From the NCBI GenBank assembly GCA_902593735.1, contig CACJJL010000002.1, positions 97,018 through 161,017 on the forward strand: a stretch of 64,000 nt of DNA, read 5' to 3'. Every line of letters starts with the position of its first letter. Within the stretch, counting starts at the first letter, position 1. Below are positions 11,117 through 19,600 of this stretch, piece after piece. The notes under the pieces were generated by a model. It did not search any database. It saw nothing but the letters and a program-made list of their open reading frames with translations, and had not been told where the DNA came from. The position numbers and the translations under genes were made by a program. This DNA comes from an uncultured SAR116 cluster alpha proteobacterium. GTDB taxonomy: Bacteria; Pseudomonadota; Alphaproteobacteria; Puniceispirillales; Marisalimonadaceae.

Positions 11117-13135
11117 ATGATGTTAGCTAAAAATGAGAACAAAAATAATAGTCCTAAATTAGGTAACGATAGCCCGATATTAGATCTTAATAATTCTGGT
11201 ATAAAATCTCTTATAAAAAAGGGAAAACTTAATGGCTTTGTTACACTTGATGAATTAAATCAAGCTTTACCACCTGGAGAATATAGTTCAGAGCAGATTG
11301 AAGATATTCACTCAGCTATAAATGACATGGGCTTTAATATTATTGATCAACAAGAAGAAACTTCTTTGGAGGAAAATGAAGAAAAAAATCCTGGCAATTT
11401 ATCTGAAGAAGAAGGGGCACGTTCTGATGATCCAGTTAGAATGTATCTCAAGGAAATGGGTTCAGTAGAGCTTTTGTCGAGAGAGGGTGAAATTTCTATA
11501 GCTAAAAGAATAGAAGCTGGAAGAGAGTTGATGGTAGGAGGTATATATGAATCACCACTTGCAATGAGAGCATTTCTGAAATGGAGAGACGAGGTTGATG
11601 ATGGAACGATGTTATTAAGAGATATAATTGATCTTGAAACAACTTATTCTAGAATTAATGGTGGAGCAAATGAACCTAGTATTATCAATGATAATATTAA
11701 TGGTTTTAAATTAGATAACAACGATCATCAAAAAGTAGATAAAAAACTAGATGAAAACAAAAATTTCAAGATTATCTACAAAAAAAACATTAAAAATGAA
11801 AATGAAAGTGCAGCTGGTGTCAATGAAGATGATCAAGAGCAAGATGAAGATGATGATAATGATGATGATATAAATCTTTCATTAGTTGCTATGGAAGCTG
11901 AAATTAAAGATCAAATTTTAGCAATGATAGATAATGTTGCAAAGACTTTTAAAGAAATATTAACACTTAGTGAAAGAAGAATAGCAAGGCTGAGAAAAGG
12001 TGAAATTTTAGTTTCAAGATCTGAAAAAAGGTTATCAGACTTGAGAATTATTCTAATTGAGCAGATGGAAAAAATATACCTCAATCATAATAGGCAGGAA
12101 GAGTTAATTGATCAGATGTATGGTTTAAATAAACAAATTACTAATATTGAAGGATCATTATTGAGATTGGCTGAGGGATCAGGTGTAAAAAGAAAAGACT
12201 TTATAAATAGTTGGGTTGGTAATGAAATTGATCATAACTGGGCAGTTAAGCCTAGAAAATCAAAATCCTGGGAAAAGTTTACTGAAAATCATAATGATGA
12301 GATTATCAGTATATGTGATCAAGTGTTTGATTTCGTAAATAAAGTTAGTATGCCAGTACAAGAATATAAGAAACTCATTCAAATAATACAAAGAGGAGAA
12401 AGAGAGGCTGCTCGAGCTAAAAAAGAAATGGTCGAAGCAAATTTAAGGCTAGTTATATCCATAGCTAAAAAATATACAAACAGGGGATTGCAATTCTTAG
12501 ATTTGATACAAGAAGGAAATATTGGATTAATGAAAGCAGTTGATAAATTTGAATATAGACGTGGTTATAAATTTTCAACATATGCTACTTGGTGGATTAG
12601 GCAAGCAATTACTCGATCTATTGCTGACCAAGCACGAACAATAAGAATTCCTGTGCATATGATTGAAACCATTAATAAACTTGTAAGAACATCAAGGCAA
12701 ATGCTTCATGAAATTGGAAGAGAACCTACACCAGAAGAATTATCTGATAAAATCTCCATGCCTTTAGATAAAGTAAGGAAAGTTTTAAAAATTGCGAAAG
12801 AACCAATTTCTCTTGAAACACCAGTTGGTGACGAGGATGATAGTCATCTCGGTGACTTTATTGAAGATAAAATGGCCGTTCAACCCTTGGAAGCGGCAAT
12901 TCATGCTAATTTAAGAGAGACAACAACAAGGATATTAGCAAGTTTGACCCCAAGAGAAGAAAGAGTTTTGAGAATGCGTTTTGGAATTGGCATGAATACT
13001 GATCATACTCTTGAAGAAGTTGGACAACAATTTAGTGTAACAAGAGAGCGTATAAGGCAGATAGAAGCTAAAGCGCTACGAAAATTAAAGCATCCAACCC
13101 GATCAAGGAAATTAAGGTCATTTCTTGAAAATTAG
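11117..13135 (+). CDS. rpoD: RNA polymerase primary sigma factor RpoD (sigma-70)
   Basis: Housekeeping sigma factor. Region 1.1 lies at the N-terminus, followed by region 1.2 ([22 protein letters not shown]) and a long acidic non-conserved insert containing a D/E/N-rich stretch. Regions 2.1-2.4 are nearly invariant ([57 protein letters not shown]). Region 4 has the helix-turn-helix [27 protein letters not shown] take the ATG at 11117 (or the adjacent one at 11120) rather than the TTG at 11108; this gives about 672 aa. It ends the yqeY-dnaG-rpoD cluster. Confidence 0.96.
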   Translation: MMLAKNENKNNSPKLGNDSPILDLNNSGIKSLIKKGKLNGFVTLDELNQALPPGEYSSEQIEDIHSAINDMGFNIIDQQEETSLEENEEKNPGNLSEEEGARSDDPVRMYLKEMGSVELLSREGEISIAKRIEAGRELMVGGIYESPLAMRAFLKWRDEVDDGTMLLRDIIDLETTYSRINGGANEPSIINDNINGFKLDNNDHQKVDKKLDENKNFKIIYKKNIKNENESAAGVNEDDQEQDEDDDNDDDINLSLVAMEAEIKDQILAMIDNVAKTFKEILTLSERRIARLRKGEILVSRSEKRLSDLRIILIEQMEKIYLNHNRQEELIDQMYGLNKQITNIEGSLLRLAEGSGVKRKDFINSWVGNEIDHNWAVKPRKSKSWEKFTENHNDEIISICDQVFDFVNKVSMPVQEYKKLIQIIQRGEREAARAKKEMVEANLRLVISIAKKYTNRGLQFLDLIQEGNIGLMKAVDKFEYRRGYKFSTYATWWIRQAITRSIADQARTIRIPVHMIETINKLVRTSRQMLHEIGREPTPEELSDKISMPLDKVRKVLKIAKEPISLETPVGDEDDSHLGDFIEDKMAVQPLEAAIHANLRETTTRILASLTPREERVLRMRFGIGMNTDHTLEEVGQQFSVTRERIRQIEAKALRKLKHPTRSRKLRSFLEN

Positions 13136-13157
13136 TACAAAGTCTAAATACTTATAC

Positions 13158-13186
13158 TTTACATACTCAATTTGTACTAGTATAAG
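13158..13186 (+). promoter_or_regulatory. Probable sigma-70 promoter of the tRNA gene
   Basis: TTTACA at 13158-13163 and TATAAG at 13181-13186 have a 17-base spacer and end 16 bases before the mature tRNA. Both boxes fall in or beside an inverted repeat: CTTATACT at 13151-13158 and AGTATAAG at 13179-13186. The repeat could be an operator or the end of the rpoD transcript, although no T tract follows. Confidence 0.5.
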
Positions 13187-13202
13187 TTCTTAAAATTAAA
13201 TT

Positions 13203-13279
13203 AGGCCTGTAGCTCAACTGGTTAGAGCCCTCCGCTCATAACGGAGTGGTTGGGGGTTCAAGTCCCTCCAGGCCTACCA
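13203..13279 (+). tRNA. tRNA with CAU anticodon, probably tRNA-Ile2 (lysidine-modified)
   Basis: A complete 77-base cloverleaf with CCA encoded at 13277-13279. The acceptor stem AGGCCTG pairs with CAGGCCT and the discriminator is A. The anticodon stem CTCCG/CGGAG (13230-13234 and 13242-13246) closes the loop CTCATAA, with anticodon CAT at 13237-13239. The T arm is GGGGGTTCAAGTCCCTC. Base pairs 4-69 and 5-68 are both C-G, as in tRNA-Ile2 recognised by TilS and unlike E. coli elongator tRNA-Met. An initiator is excluded because the first acceptor pair is a matched A-U and the anticodon stem lacks the three consecutive G-C pairs. The Ile2-versus-Met assignment is an inference. Confidence 0.9.
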
Positions 13280-13379
13280 AAATTTAATTTAATTCAAATT
13301 TTTTTGTTAATTTTATTTTCTGTGATATTTTGTTAAAAAAAATTACGGTTTTTTAATTAATCATAAAATAGGGTCAGTT

Positions 13380-15110
13380 TTGAAAAAAAAATATGAAGAT
13401 TTAAGAAGTTACAGATGGTTTGCTCCAAATGATGTTAGATCGTTTGGTCATAGATCCAGAGCTATGCAAATGGGATTAAGTAAAGATGATTGGGAAAATA
13501 AACCAATTGTAGGTATTATAAACACGTGGTCTGATATTCAACCATGTCATATGCACTTTAAACAAAGAGTTGAAGATGTAAAAAAAGGAATTTATCAATC
13601 AGGTGGTTTACCTATTGAACTTCCAGCAATATCTCTTGCCGAAATGTATGTTAAACCCACAACTATGTTGTATAGAAATATGTTGTCTATGGAAGTAGAG
13701 GAACTAATTAGATCGCATCCAATCGATGGTGTTGTTTTAATGGGAGGTTGTGATAAAACCACACCTGCTTTGACCATGGGGGCAATATCTTTAAACCTAC
13801 CGACAATATTTTTACCAGCAGGACCTATGCTGAGAGGAAATTATAAAGGTAAATTTTTAGGTAGTGGTTCAGATGGTTGGAAATATTGGGACGAACTTAG
13901 AGCAGGAAATATTTCAAATCAAGACTGGGAAGAAGTAGAGACAGGTATTGCTCGATCGTATGGACACTGTATGACAATGGGAACTGCAAGTACAATGACA
14001 GCTATTGCGGAGGCTATTGGTTTATGTATGCCTGGTGCAAGTTCTATTCCAGCAGCAGATTCTAACCATATTAGAATGTCTAAAAGTGTAGGAAAAAGAA
14101 TTGTTGAAATGATTTGGGAAGATTTAACACCAAAGAAAATTATTACTGAAAGGTCTATCGATAATGCTGTTACGGTAGCGATGGCAATGGGTTGTTCAAC
14201 AAATGCTATAATTCATCTTATAGCAATGGCAAGAAGGGCTGGGATAAAATTAACGATGGATGATTTAGACAAAAAAGGTAAAATTATTCCTTTAATAGCA
14301 AATATAAGGCCTTCAGGAAAAAACTATTTGATGGAAGATTTTTTCTATGCAGGTGGAATTTTGTCCCTGATGTATTCTTTGTCTGATAAACTTAACTTAA
14401 ACGAAATAACTGTATCTGGCCATAAAATTAAAGAACTCATAGATGGAAAAGAGACACTCAATAAAGATATAATTCGTTCTATCGATAATCCAATTTATGA
14501 GGAAGGTTCTTTAGCAGTTTTAAAAGGTAATTTGGCTCCAGATGGTTGTGTTATCAAACCAGCTGCTTGTGAAAAGAAATTTTTAAAACATAAAGGTCCA
14601 GCCATAGTTTTTAATAGCTATCTAGAAATGAAAACTATTATTGACTGTGATGAATTAGATGTAACTGAAAATCATGTTTTGGTATTAAGAAATGTTGGCC
14701 CTGTGGGAGGCCCAGGAATGCCAGAGTGGGGTATGATGCCAATACCAAAAAAACTTTTAAACAAAGGTGTACGTGACATGGTAAGAATTTCTGATGCTAG
14801 AATGAGTGGTACTAGTTATGGAGCGTGCATTCTTCACGTTGCTCCTGAGAGTTTTGTGGGTGGTCCATTGTCATTATTAGAAACAGGTGACATAGTTGAA
14901 ATAGATGTAAAATTAAGATCAATCAATATGCTTGTTGATGAAAAGACTTTGCTACAAAGACAAAAGAAAGTTAAAAAAAATATCCCTAAAGCTGGTAGAG
15001 GATGGCTTTGGATGTATAGTAATCATGTAAAACAAGCAAATGAAGGTTGTGATTTCGATTTTTTAGAAACTGATTTTGGTATGTCTGCAAAAGAGCCTGA
15101 TATTTTTTAG
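13380..15110 (+). CDS. IlvD/Edd-family dehydratase, L-arabinonate dehydratase type
   Basis: Iron-sulfur dehydratase that converts a pentonate such as L-arabinonate to its 2-keto-3-deoxy acid. It is 576 aa, the length of the arabinonate branch. The N-terminal LRSYRWFAPNDVRSFGHRSR is typical of that branch rather than of IlvD or Edd. Cys56 (QPCH), Cys124 (GGCDKT) and Cys197 (YGHC) are spaced as the [2Fe-2S] ligands, and the active-site region SDARMSGTSYGACILH is present. The start is TTG at 13380, preceded by AGGG at suitable spacing; no in-frame ATG lies upstream before the stop at 13323. It is the first gene of a sugar-acid cassette. The true substrate cannot be fixed from sequence. Confidence 0.88.
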   Translation: MKKKYEDLRSYRWFAPNDVRSFGHRSRAMQMGLSKDDWENKPIVGIINTWSDIQPCHMHFKQRVEDVKKGIYQSGGLPIELPAISLAEMYVKPTTMLYRNMLSMEVEELIRSHPIDGVVLMGGCDKTTPALTMGAISLNLPTIFLPAGPMLRGNYKGKFLGSGSDGWKYWDELRAGNISNQDWEEVETGIARSYGHCMTMGTASTMTAIAEAIGLCMPGASSIPAADSNHIRMSKSVGKRIVEMIWEDLTPKKIITERSIDNAVTVAMAMGCSTNAIIHLIAMARRAGIKLTMDDLDKKGKIIPLIANIRPSGKNYLMEDFFYAGGILSLMYSLSDKLNLNEITVSGHKIKELIDGKETLNKDIIRSIDNPIYEEGSLAVLKGNLAPDGCVIKPAACEKKFLKHKGPAIVFNSYLEMKTIIDCDELDVTENHVLVLRNVGPVGGPGMPEWGMMPIPKKLLNKGVRDMVRISDARMSGTSYGACILHVAPESFVGGPLSLLETGDIVEIDVKLRSINMLVDEKTLLQRQKKVKKNIPKAGRGWLWMYSNHVKQANEGCDFDFLETDFGMSAKEPDIF

Positions 15111-15119
15111 AGATTAATT

Positions 15120-15842
15120 ATGCTGTCCAAAGAGTTAAAGAAAATATTTTTAAATTCAAGTGTAGCTACAATATGTACAGCATTATTCAAAAAAGGATTA
15201 AGAAATCAATTTATTCAAGGAGTCTTTCCACTTAATCCAAAATTACCTAATATGGTTGGATTTGCCTATACTGTTAGATACATACCAGCAAGGGAAGATC
15301 TTAACAATATAGATGTTTTCAAAAACCCTAAGCATCCACAGCGTCTAGCTATTGAGAAATGCCCTAAGGATTACGTTTTAATTTTTGACAGTAGAAAGGA
15401 TCCTAGAGCAGCGTCAGCTGGATCCATCTTGATTACAAGATTAATGGTAAGAGGTTGTGCTGGAGTGGTGACTGACGGTGGATTTAGAGATACTAATGAA
15501 ATAAAGAATTTAAATATACCTTCCTATCATAATAGACCTTCTTCACCCACTAACCTTACTTTACATCAAGCTATAGATTTAAATAAACCTATAGCGTGTG
15601 GTGACGTTGCAGTCTGGCCAAATGATTTGATTGTTGGAGATAAAGAAGGTGTTGTTGTTATACCAAATGATATTATAAAAGAAATTTCTAATGATGTGAA
15701 ATTTATGACAATGTATGAGGACTATGTAATGGATAAGATACAAAATGGAGTATCCATTACAGGTTTATATCCACTAACTGATGAGAATAAAAAAAAATCA
15801 TTTGAAAAATGGTTAAAAATAAAAAAACTTAATTTTAAATGA
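15120..15842 (+). CDS. RraA-like / HMG-aldolase-family protein
   Basis: A 240-aa member of the family containing RNase E regulator RraA and the class II pyruvate aldolases (HMG/CHA aldolase). The core VVTDGGFRDTNEI carries Arg123, Asp124 and Glu127 in the R-D-x2-E arrangement that binds substrate and metal in the aldolases. The acidic residue expected about 21 positions upstream is Ser102 here. CGDVAVWPNDLIVGDKEGVVVIP is the second hallmark. It sits 9 bases after the dehydratase and 10 before the UxaA-type gene, so a catabolic aldolase or lyase acting on a 2-keto-3-deoxy acid is more likely than RNase E regulation. That role is inferred. Confidence 0.78.
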   Translation: MLSKELKKIFLNSSVATICTALFKKGLRNQFIQGVFPLNPKLPNMVGFAYTVRYIPAREDLNNIDVFKNPKHPQRLAIEKCPKDYVLIFDSRKDPRAASAGSILITRLMVRGCAGVVTDGGFRDTNEIKNLNIPSYHNRPSSPTNLTLHQAIDLNKPIACGDVAVWPNDLIVGDKEGVVVIPNDIIKEISNDVKFMTMYEDYVMDKIQNGVSITGLYPLTDENKKKSFEKWLKIKKLNFK

Positions 15843-15852
15843 GGTTTAGCCA

Positions 15853-17403
15853 ATGGATGATACTATAGAAATTAATGTAAAAGGATCAAATGCATTACTT
15901 TTGAATAATGAAGACAATATAATCATTGCTATAGATAATATGAAGGCTGATCAATATCTAAAAAATTTTGATATTACATTAGACGCTCCAATACTTTCAG
16001 GACAAAAAATTGCAAAAGTAGATATTCTTAAAGATAGTCCTATTTACAAATATGGTACAATTATAGGTTTTGCAGATACTGATTTAGCTAAAGGTAAAGT
16101 TTTAACTAATTCAAATGTTGTATTTAAGGAATATGGACGAGAACATGAGTATTGCTCAAAATATCTACCAACACAATTTGTCGATTCATCAGGTAGAAGA
16201 ACGTTTACCGGTTTCAAAAGAATGGGAGGAAAAGTTGGTACTAGAAATTTTATTGCAATATTATCAACAGTAAATTGCTCTGCAACTGTAGTACATGAAA
16301 TTGCTTCATATTTCACTCCGGACAAACTGATTAATTATCCTAATATAGATGGTGTGGCTGCCTTTAGCCATTCAACTGGATGTGGAATGGAATTGTCAGG
16401 TGAACCTATGAATTTGTTAAATAGAACATTAGGGGGGTATATAAGTCACCCGAATGTTGCTTCATCTTTAGTTGTAGGCCTTGGTTGCGAAAGATGTCAA
16501 GTTGGAGGTTTGTTTTCTCACCAAGGGCTTAAAGAAAATGAAAATTTAAAAACTTTAGTGATGCAGAATAATGGAGGTACTACTGCAACAATAAAAAAAG
16601 GTATTGAAATTGTAGAGAGCATGTTAGAGAAAGCAAATTTAAATTTTAGAGAAGAAGTCCCTGTTTCTAATCTAATGGTTGGTCTTCAGTGTGGAGGATC
16701 AGATGCTTTTTCATCTATTTCTGCTAATCCTTCTTTGGGGAAAGCTGTTGATATACTTGTAAGTCATGGAGGTACTGCAATTCTATCAGAAACACCTGAA
16801 ATATATGGTGTTGAGGATACATTAACCGCAAGAGCAGTAAATTTTTCAGTTGCAGAAAAATTATTGGAACGTGTAAACTGGTGGAAAAATATTTACGCAG
16901 TAGGTAGAGACGTACAAATAAATGGAATAGTAAGCCCAGGAAATCAAACAGGTGGCCTTGCGAATATTTTAGAAAAATCTTTAGGATCAGCTATGAAAGG
17001 TGGCACAACTGGTTTAATGGAGGTATACAATTATGCAGACAGAGTTAATAAAAAAGGATTTGTGTTTATGGATACACCAGGATTTGATCCAGTTTCAGCG
17101 ACTGGACAAATAGCAGGCGGGGCAAATTTAATTGCATTTACAACAGGCAGGGGGTCATGTTTTGGTTCTAAGCCAACTCCTTCAATAAAATTGGCAACTA
17201 ATTCTGCTCTTTATAAAAAGATGCATGAGGACATGGATATAAATTGTGGTTTAGTGATTGATGGAGATAAAGACATTGAAGAAATGGGTAAAATTATTTT
17301 TGAAGAATTTATTTCTTTTGCATCTGGAAAGAAAACAAAAAGTGAAATTTTAAATCTTGGTCGCCATGAATTTGCTCCTTGGCAAATAGGTATAACAGGC
17401 TAA
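15853..17403 (+). CDS. UxaA-family dehydratase (altronate/galactarate dehydratase type)
   Basis: A 516-aa protein with an N-terminal SAF domain (about 1-95) joined to a full UxaA domain. Family motifs in order: GGKVGTRNFIAILSTVNCSATV, FSHSTGCGMELSG, LVVGLGCERCQVGGL, GLQCGGSDAFSSISANPSLG, SETPEIYGVEDTL, SPGNQTGGLANILEKSLG and FTTGRGSCFGSKPTPSIKLATNS. These enzymes dehydrate hexonates such as altronate, using Fe2+. Placed behind the pentonate dehydratase and the RraA-like gene, it suggests a pathway for several aldonates or uronate products. No transporter or dehydrogenase accompanies it. Its stop shares the tetranucleotide CTAA with the convergent ribbon-helix-helix gene. Confidence 0.88.
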   Translation: MDDTIEINVKGSNALLLNNEDNIIIAIDNMKADQYLKNFDITLDAPILSGQKIAKVDILKDSPIYKYGTIIGFADTDLAKGKVLTNSNVVFKEYGREHEYCSKYLPTQFVDSSGRRTFTGFKRMGGKVGTRNFIAILSTVNCSATVVHEIASYFTPDKLINYPNIDGVAAFSHSTGCGMELSGEPMNLLNRTLGGYISHPNVASSLVVGLGCERCQVGGLFSHQGLKENENLKTLVMQNNGGTTATIKKGIEIVESMLEKANLNFREEVPVSNLMVGLQCGGSDAFSSISANPSLGKAVDILVSHGGTAILSETPEIYGVEDTLTARAVNFSVAEKLLERVNWWKNIYAVGRDVQINGIVSPGNQTGGLANILEKSLGSAMKGGTTGLMEVYNYADRVNKKGFVFMDTPGFDPVSATGQIAGGANLIAFTTGRGSCFGSKPTPSIKLATNSALYKKMHEDMDINCGLVIDGDKDIEEMGKIIFEEFISFASGKKTKSEILNLGRHEFAPWQIGITG

Positions 17404-17603
17404 TCTTTCATATAAAATTTTAAAAGATAGACTCTTATTGAAGATGCAAGTGAAGCTTTCCTGCTAGTATCAATTTGAGCAACTAAATTTTCCATGGAAC
17501 ATTTTTGTTCTTTGGCAATTATTTTTAAGGCATCCCAAAACTCTTTTTCCAAAGATAAAGATGTTCTATGTTTTTTAATAGTTAATGATTTTTTAATTAA
17601 CAT
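17400..17603 (-). CDS. Small ribbon-helix-helix (RHH_4-like) DNA-binding protein
   Basis: A 67-aa protein resembling the alphaproteobacterial RHH_4 family. Seen: IKKSLTIKKHRTSLSLEKEFWDALKIIAKEQ (strand then helix), followed by a second helix SMENLVAQIDTSRKASLASSIRVYLLKFYM. The function is unknown; by fold it is a dimeric DNA binder. It lies 3 bases downstream of the RNA methyltransferase gene start region on the same strand group and converges on the sugar-acid cassette, sharing its stop tetranucleotide. A regulatory role on that cassette is possible but not shown. Confidence 0.72.
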   Translation of the reverse strand: MLIKKSLTIKKHRTSLSLEKEFWDALKIIAKEQKCSMENLVAQIDTSRKASLASSIRVYLLKFYMKD

Positions 17604-17606
17604 TAT

Positions 17607-18941
17607 TTATTTTAGCTGAAATAGTGCAACTAACTCAACATGTGCAGAAAATAAAAATTGATCAATTGGTTGCACCCATTTTAATTTATAATTATTTCCA
17701 ATTAATATTTTAGAATCTCTTACAAAGGTATTAACATTACAGGAAATACTAATTATTGTTGGCACATTTGATTTTGCAATGTTTGAAAATTGCAATTTTG
17801 CACCTGAACGAGGAGGATCAACAATAATTATGTCATATTTAGTAAGCTCATCTGAAGTTAAAGGGAAATTTTTCAAATCTCTTAATTTTGTTGTAACTTT
17901 ATTTCCAACGCCTTCTTTTCTACTAGCCATTTCTATAGCTTTTAAAGCTTCATTATCTAATTCAAAAGCATGTATGTGAAATTTTTTTTTTAACAATGGT
18001 AAAGTTATTGTTCCACTACCACAAAAGAGTTCACAAACTAGTTTTGTTTTTTTATTTTCATTTAGTCCTTTCATGACACTCTCAATAATTGCAATTTCAC
18101 CTTCAGCTGTTGCTTGTAGAAATCCTCCTGGAGGTGGAAAAATATAAGTTGAAAAAAACTTGTTAGACAAAATTGAAAGATCTTTTGTAAATAGTAATTC
18201 ATTCGTATTATCCTTTAATCTTCTATGGAATCTAATAACCGAACTGGTCGAAATAGCCTCAATAAAGATGTTTAATCTTTGGTATTTTATTTTCTCTATG
18301 CCATTTATGAGAAGATCTATTCCGCTGTCTAGCAGATTCATATGAATATTAATCTCATCACCTATATCAAGAAGTTGATGTAATGGGTTTTCTAAAACAT
18401 GAATAAATTTTTCGAGTTCTAAGTCGATAATTATACATTCTTTAATTTTTGTAATATATTTGCTTCTATACTCATTAAATCCAATTATTGTGTTAGACTT
18501 ATTTTTTTTTGCTTTTAATTTTATATGTCTCCTACTTCTTGTCGAAGAAGTTTTTATTGGCTTAATGTTTGTTGTTGGAGAAATTTTTAATATTGGTAGT
18601 GAGATTTTTTCAAATTTCCAACATGAATAATCTTCAAAATTCCAATGCTGAAGTAAACATCCACCACATTTAAAAAAATGTGAACATTTTGGGTCAATTC
18701 TTTTAGGTGACGATATTTTAATTTCAAGTAAATCAGCTCTTATACCATCAGAAGTAGAAAGAATTGGTTTAACAACAACTCTTTCATAAGGTAAAGCAAA
18801 AGGTGTAAAAAAAGTGTAATCACTTTTTTTATAATTGATTTCAGTTGTCAATGAAGATATACCTTCGCCTCTAGATCCAATATATTTGATCGTTAAAATT
18901 TTGTTATCAACATTTTTTTTTAATTTTTTAAGCTTATTCAT
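17607..18941 (-). CDS. TrmA/RlmD-family RNA (uracil-5-)-methyltransferase
   Basis: A class I SAM-dependent 5-methyluridine methyltransferase, 444 aa. It has an N-terminal TRAM-like region, then cysteines in KCSHFFKCGGCLLQHW that fit the iron-sulfur ligands of the RlmD/RumA type. The SAM motif is VCELFCGSGTITLPLL, the catalytic segment VDPPRSGA is followed by SISCNVNTFVRDSKIL, with the nucleophilic Cys in SC. The target, probably a 23S rRNA uridine, cannot be decided. Its ATG overlaps the stop of the upstream regulator gene (ATGA), so they form one unit with the polyprenyl synthase. Confidence 0.88.
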   Translation of the reverse strand: MNKLKKLKKNVDNKILTIKYIGSRGEGISSLTTEINYKKSDYTFFTPFALPYERVVVKPILSTSDGIRADLLEIKISSPKRIDPKCSHFFKCGGCLLQHWNFEDYSCWKFEKISLPILKISPTTNIKPIKTSSTRSRRHIKLKAKKNKSNTIIGFNEYRSKYITKIKECIIIDLELEKFIHVLENPLHQLLDIGDEINIHMNLLDSGIDLLINGIEKIKYQRLNIFIEAISTSSVIRFHRRLKDNTNELLFTKDLSILSNKFFSTYIFPPPGGFLQATAEGEIAIIESVMKGLNENKKTKLVCELFCGSGTITLPLLKKKFHIHAFELDNEALKAIEMASRKEGVGNKVTTKLRDLKNFPLTSDELTKYDIIIVDPPRSGAKLQFSNIAKSNVPTIISISCNVNTFVRDSKILIGNNYKLKWVQPIDQFLFSAHVELVALFQLK

Positions 18942-19600
18942 TTTGAGAATACTTTAGAACATTGCCATAAAATTTTACCAGTTATATTCAAAAGATTTGA
19001 ATTGATTTGGAAAGGAGAAAAACTATTAAAATATGGCTTTACACTTAATTTATTCTGATTAAACTTACTTAATTCAATGAAAGCTAGAAAATAATTTTTA
19101 TTATCTTTAAGCAAGTAAACATTAGGTTGCTTAAATTTTTTAATACTTACGTCTATAATGGTTGTCAAATAGCCATTAGTTGTAGGGGTTTGAAAATAAT
19201 ATAAATTTTTTTCGTCAAAAAAATCTAATCCATTTAAGAATTCTTTTGAAATGTATATTTCGCTTGTATTGTTAAAGTTATTTTCAATATTTTTTAATGT
19301 AAAAAGTTTTTCATTTGGAAAAAGATTTTTTAACCAGCTTGGTACTAATTCTTTTTCATTTATAGCTAATATTTTTGCTAACTTTAATCTATATTCCTCA
19401 GGTAGAACTTTAGGAGTGCCCCTATAAAGATACTGTTGCAAATACGCATCATTTTTTTTTATATTTCTTGATAAATCACGAAGATTATAATTCTTTTTTT
19501 TTATTAATTTTTTAATTTTCTCCCTGATTTCATTGTTATCAACCATTATTTCTTTCTTAATTTCATCTATATCAGTCATCCTCCTATCTTGATCTTTCAA
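18938..19600 (-). CDS. XRE-type HTH regulator with degenerate S24/LexA-like C-terminus
   Basis: A protein of up to 220 aa. The helix-turn-helix region NYNLRDLSRNIKKNDAYLQQYLYRGTPKVLPEEYRLKLAKIL is typical of an alphaproteobacterial regulator group whose C-terminus resembles LexA/CI. Where those proteins carry GDSM, this one reads PTTNGYL, so no self-cleavage Ser is visible. The start is unclear: TTG at 19600 overlaps the upstream gene by 17 bases; an ATG at 19579 has AGGAGG directly abutting it (zero spacing); another ATG lies at 19546. The targets are unknown. It lies between the polyprenyl synthase and an RNA methyltransferase, with overlaps on both sides. Confidence 0.7.
   Translation of the reverse strand: MKDQDRRMTDIDEIKKEIMVDNNEIREKIKKLIKKKNYNLRDLSRNIKKNDAYLQQYLYRGTPKVLPEEYRLKLAKILAINEKELVPSWLKNLFPNEKLFTLKNIENNFNNTSEIYISKEFLNGLDFFDEKNLYYFQTPTTNGYLTTIIDVSIKKFKQPNVYLLKDNKNYFLAFIELSKFNQNKLSVKPYFNSFSPFQINSNLLNITGKILWQCSKVFSK

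Noticed and set aside
13203..13279. Initiator tRNA-fMet
   Set aside because: The first acceptor pair is matched and the anticodon stem CTCCG/CGGAG lacks the three G-C pairs next to the loop that mark initiators.
13280..17603. Integrated genomic island at the tRNA
   Set aside because: No integrase, no repeat of the tRNA 3' end and no compositional break by eye. I keep only the weaker statement that the cassette looks accessory.
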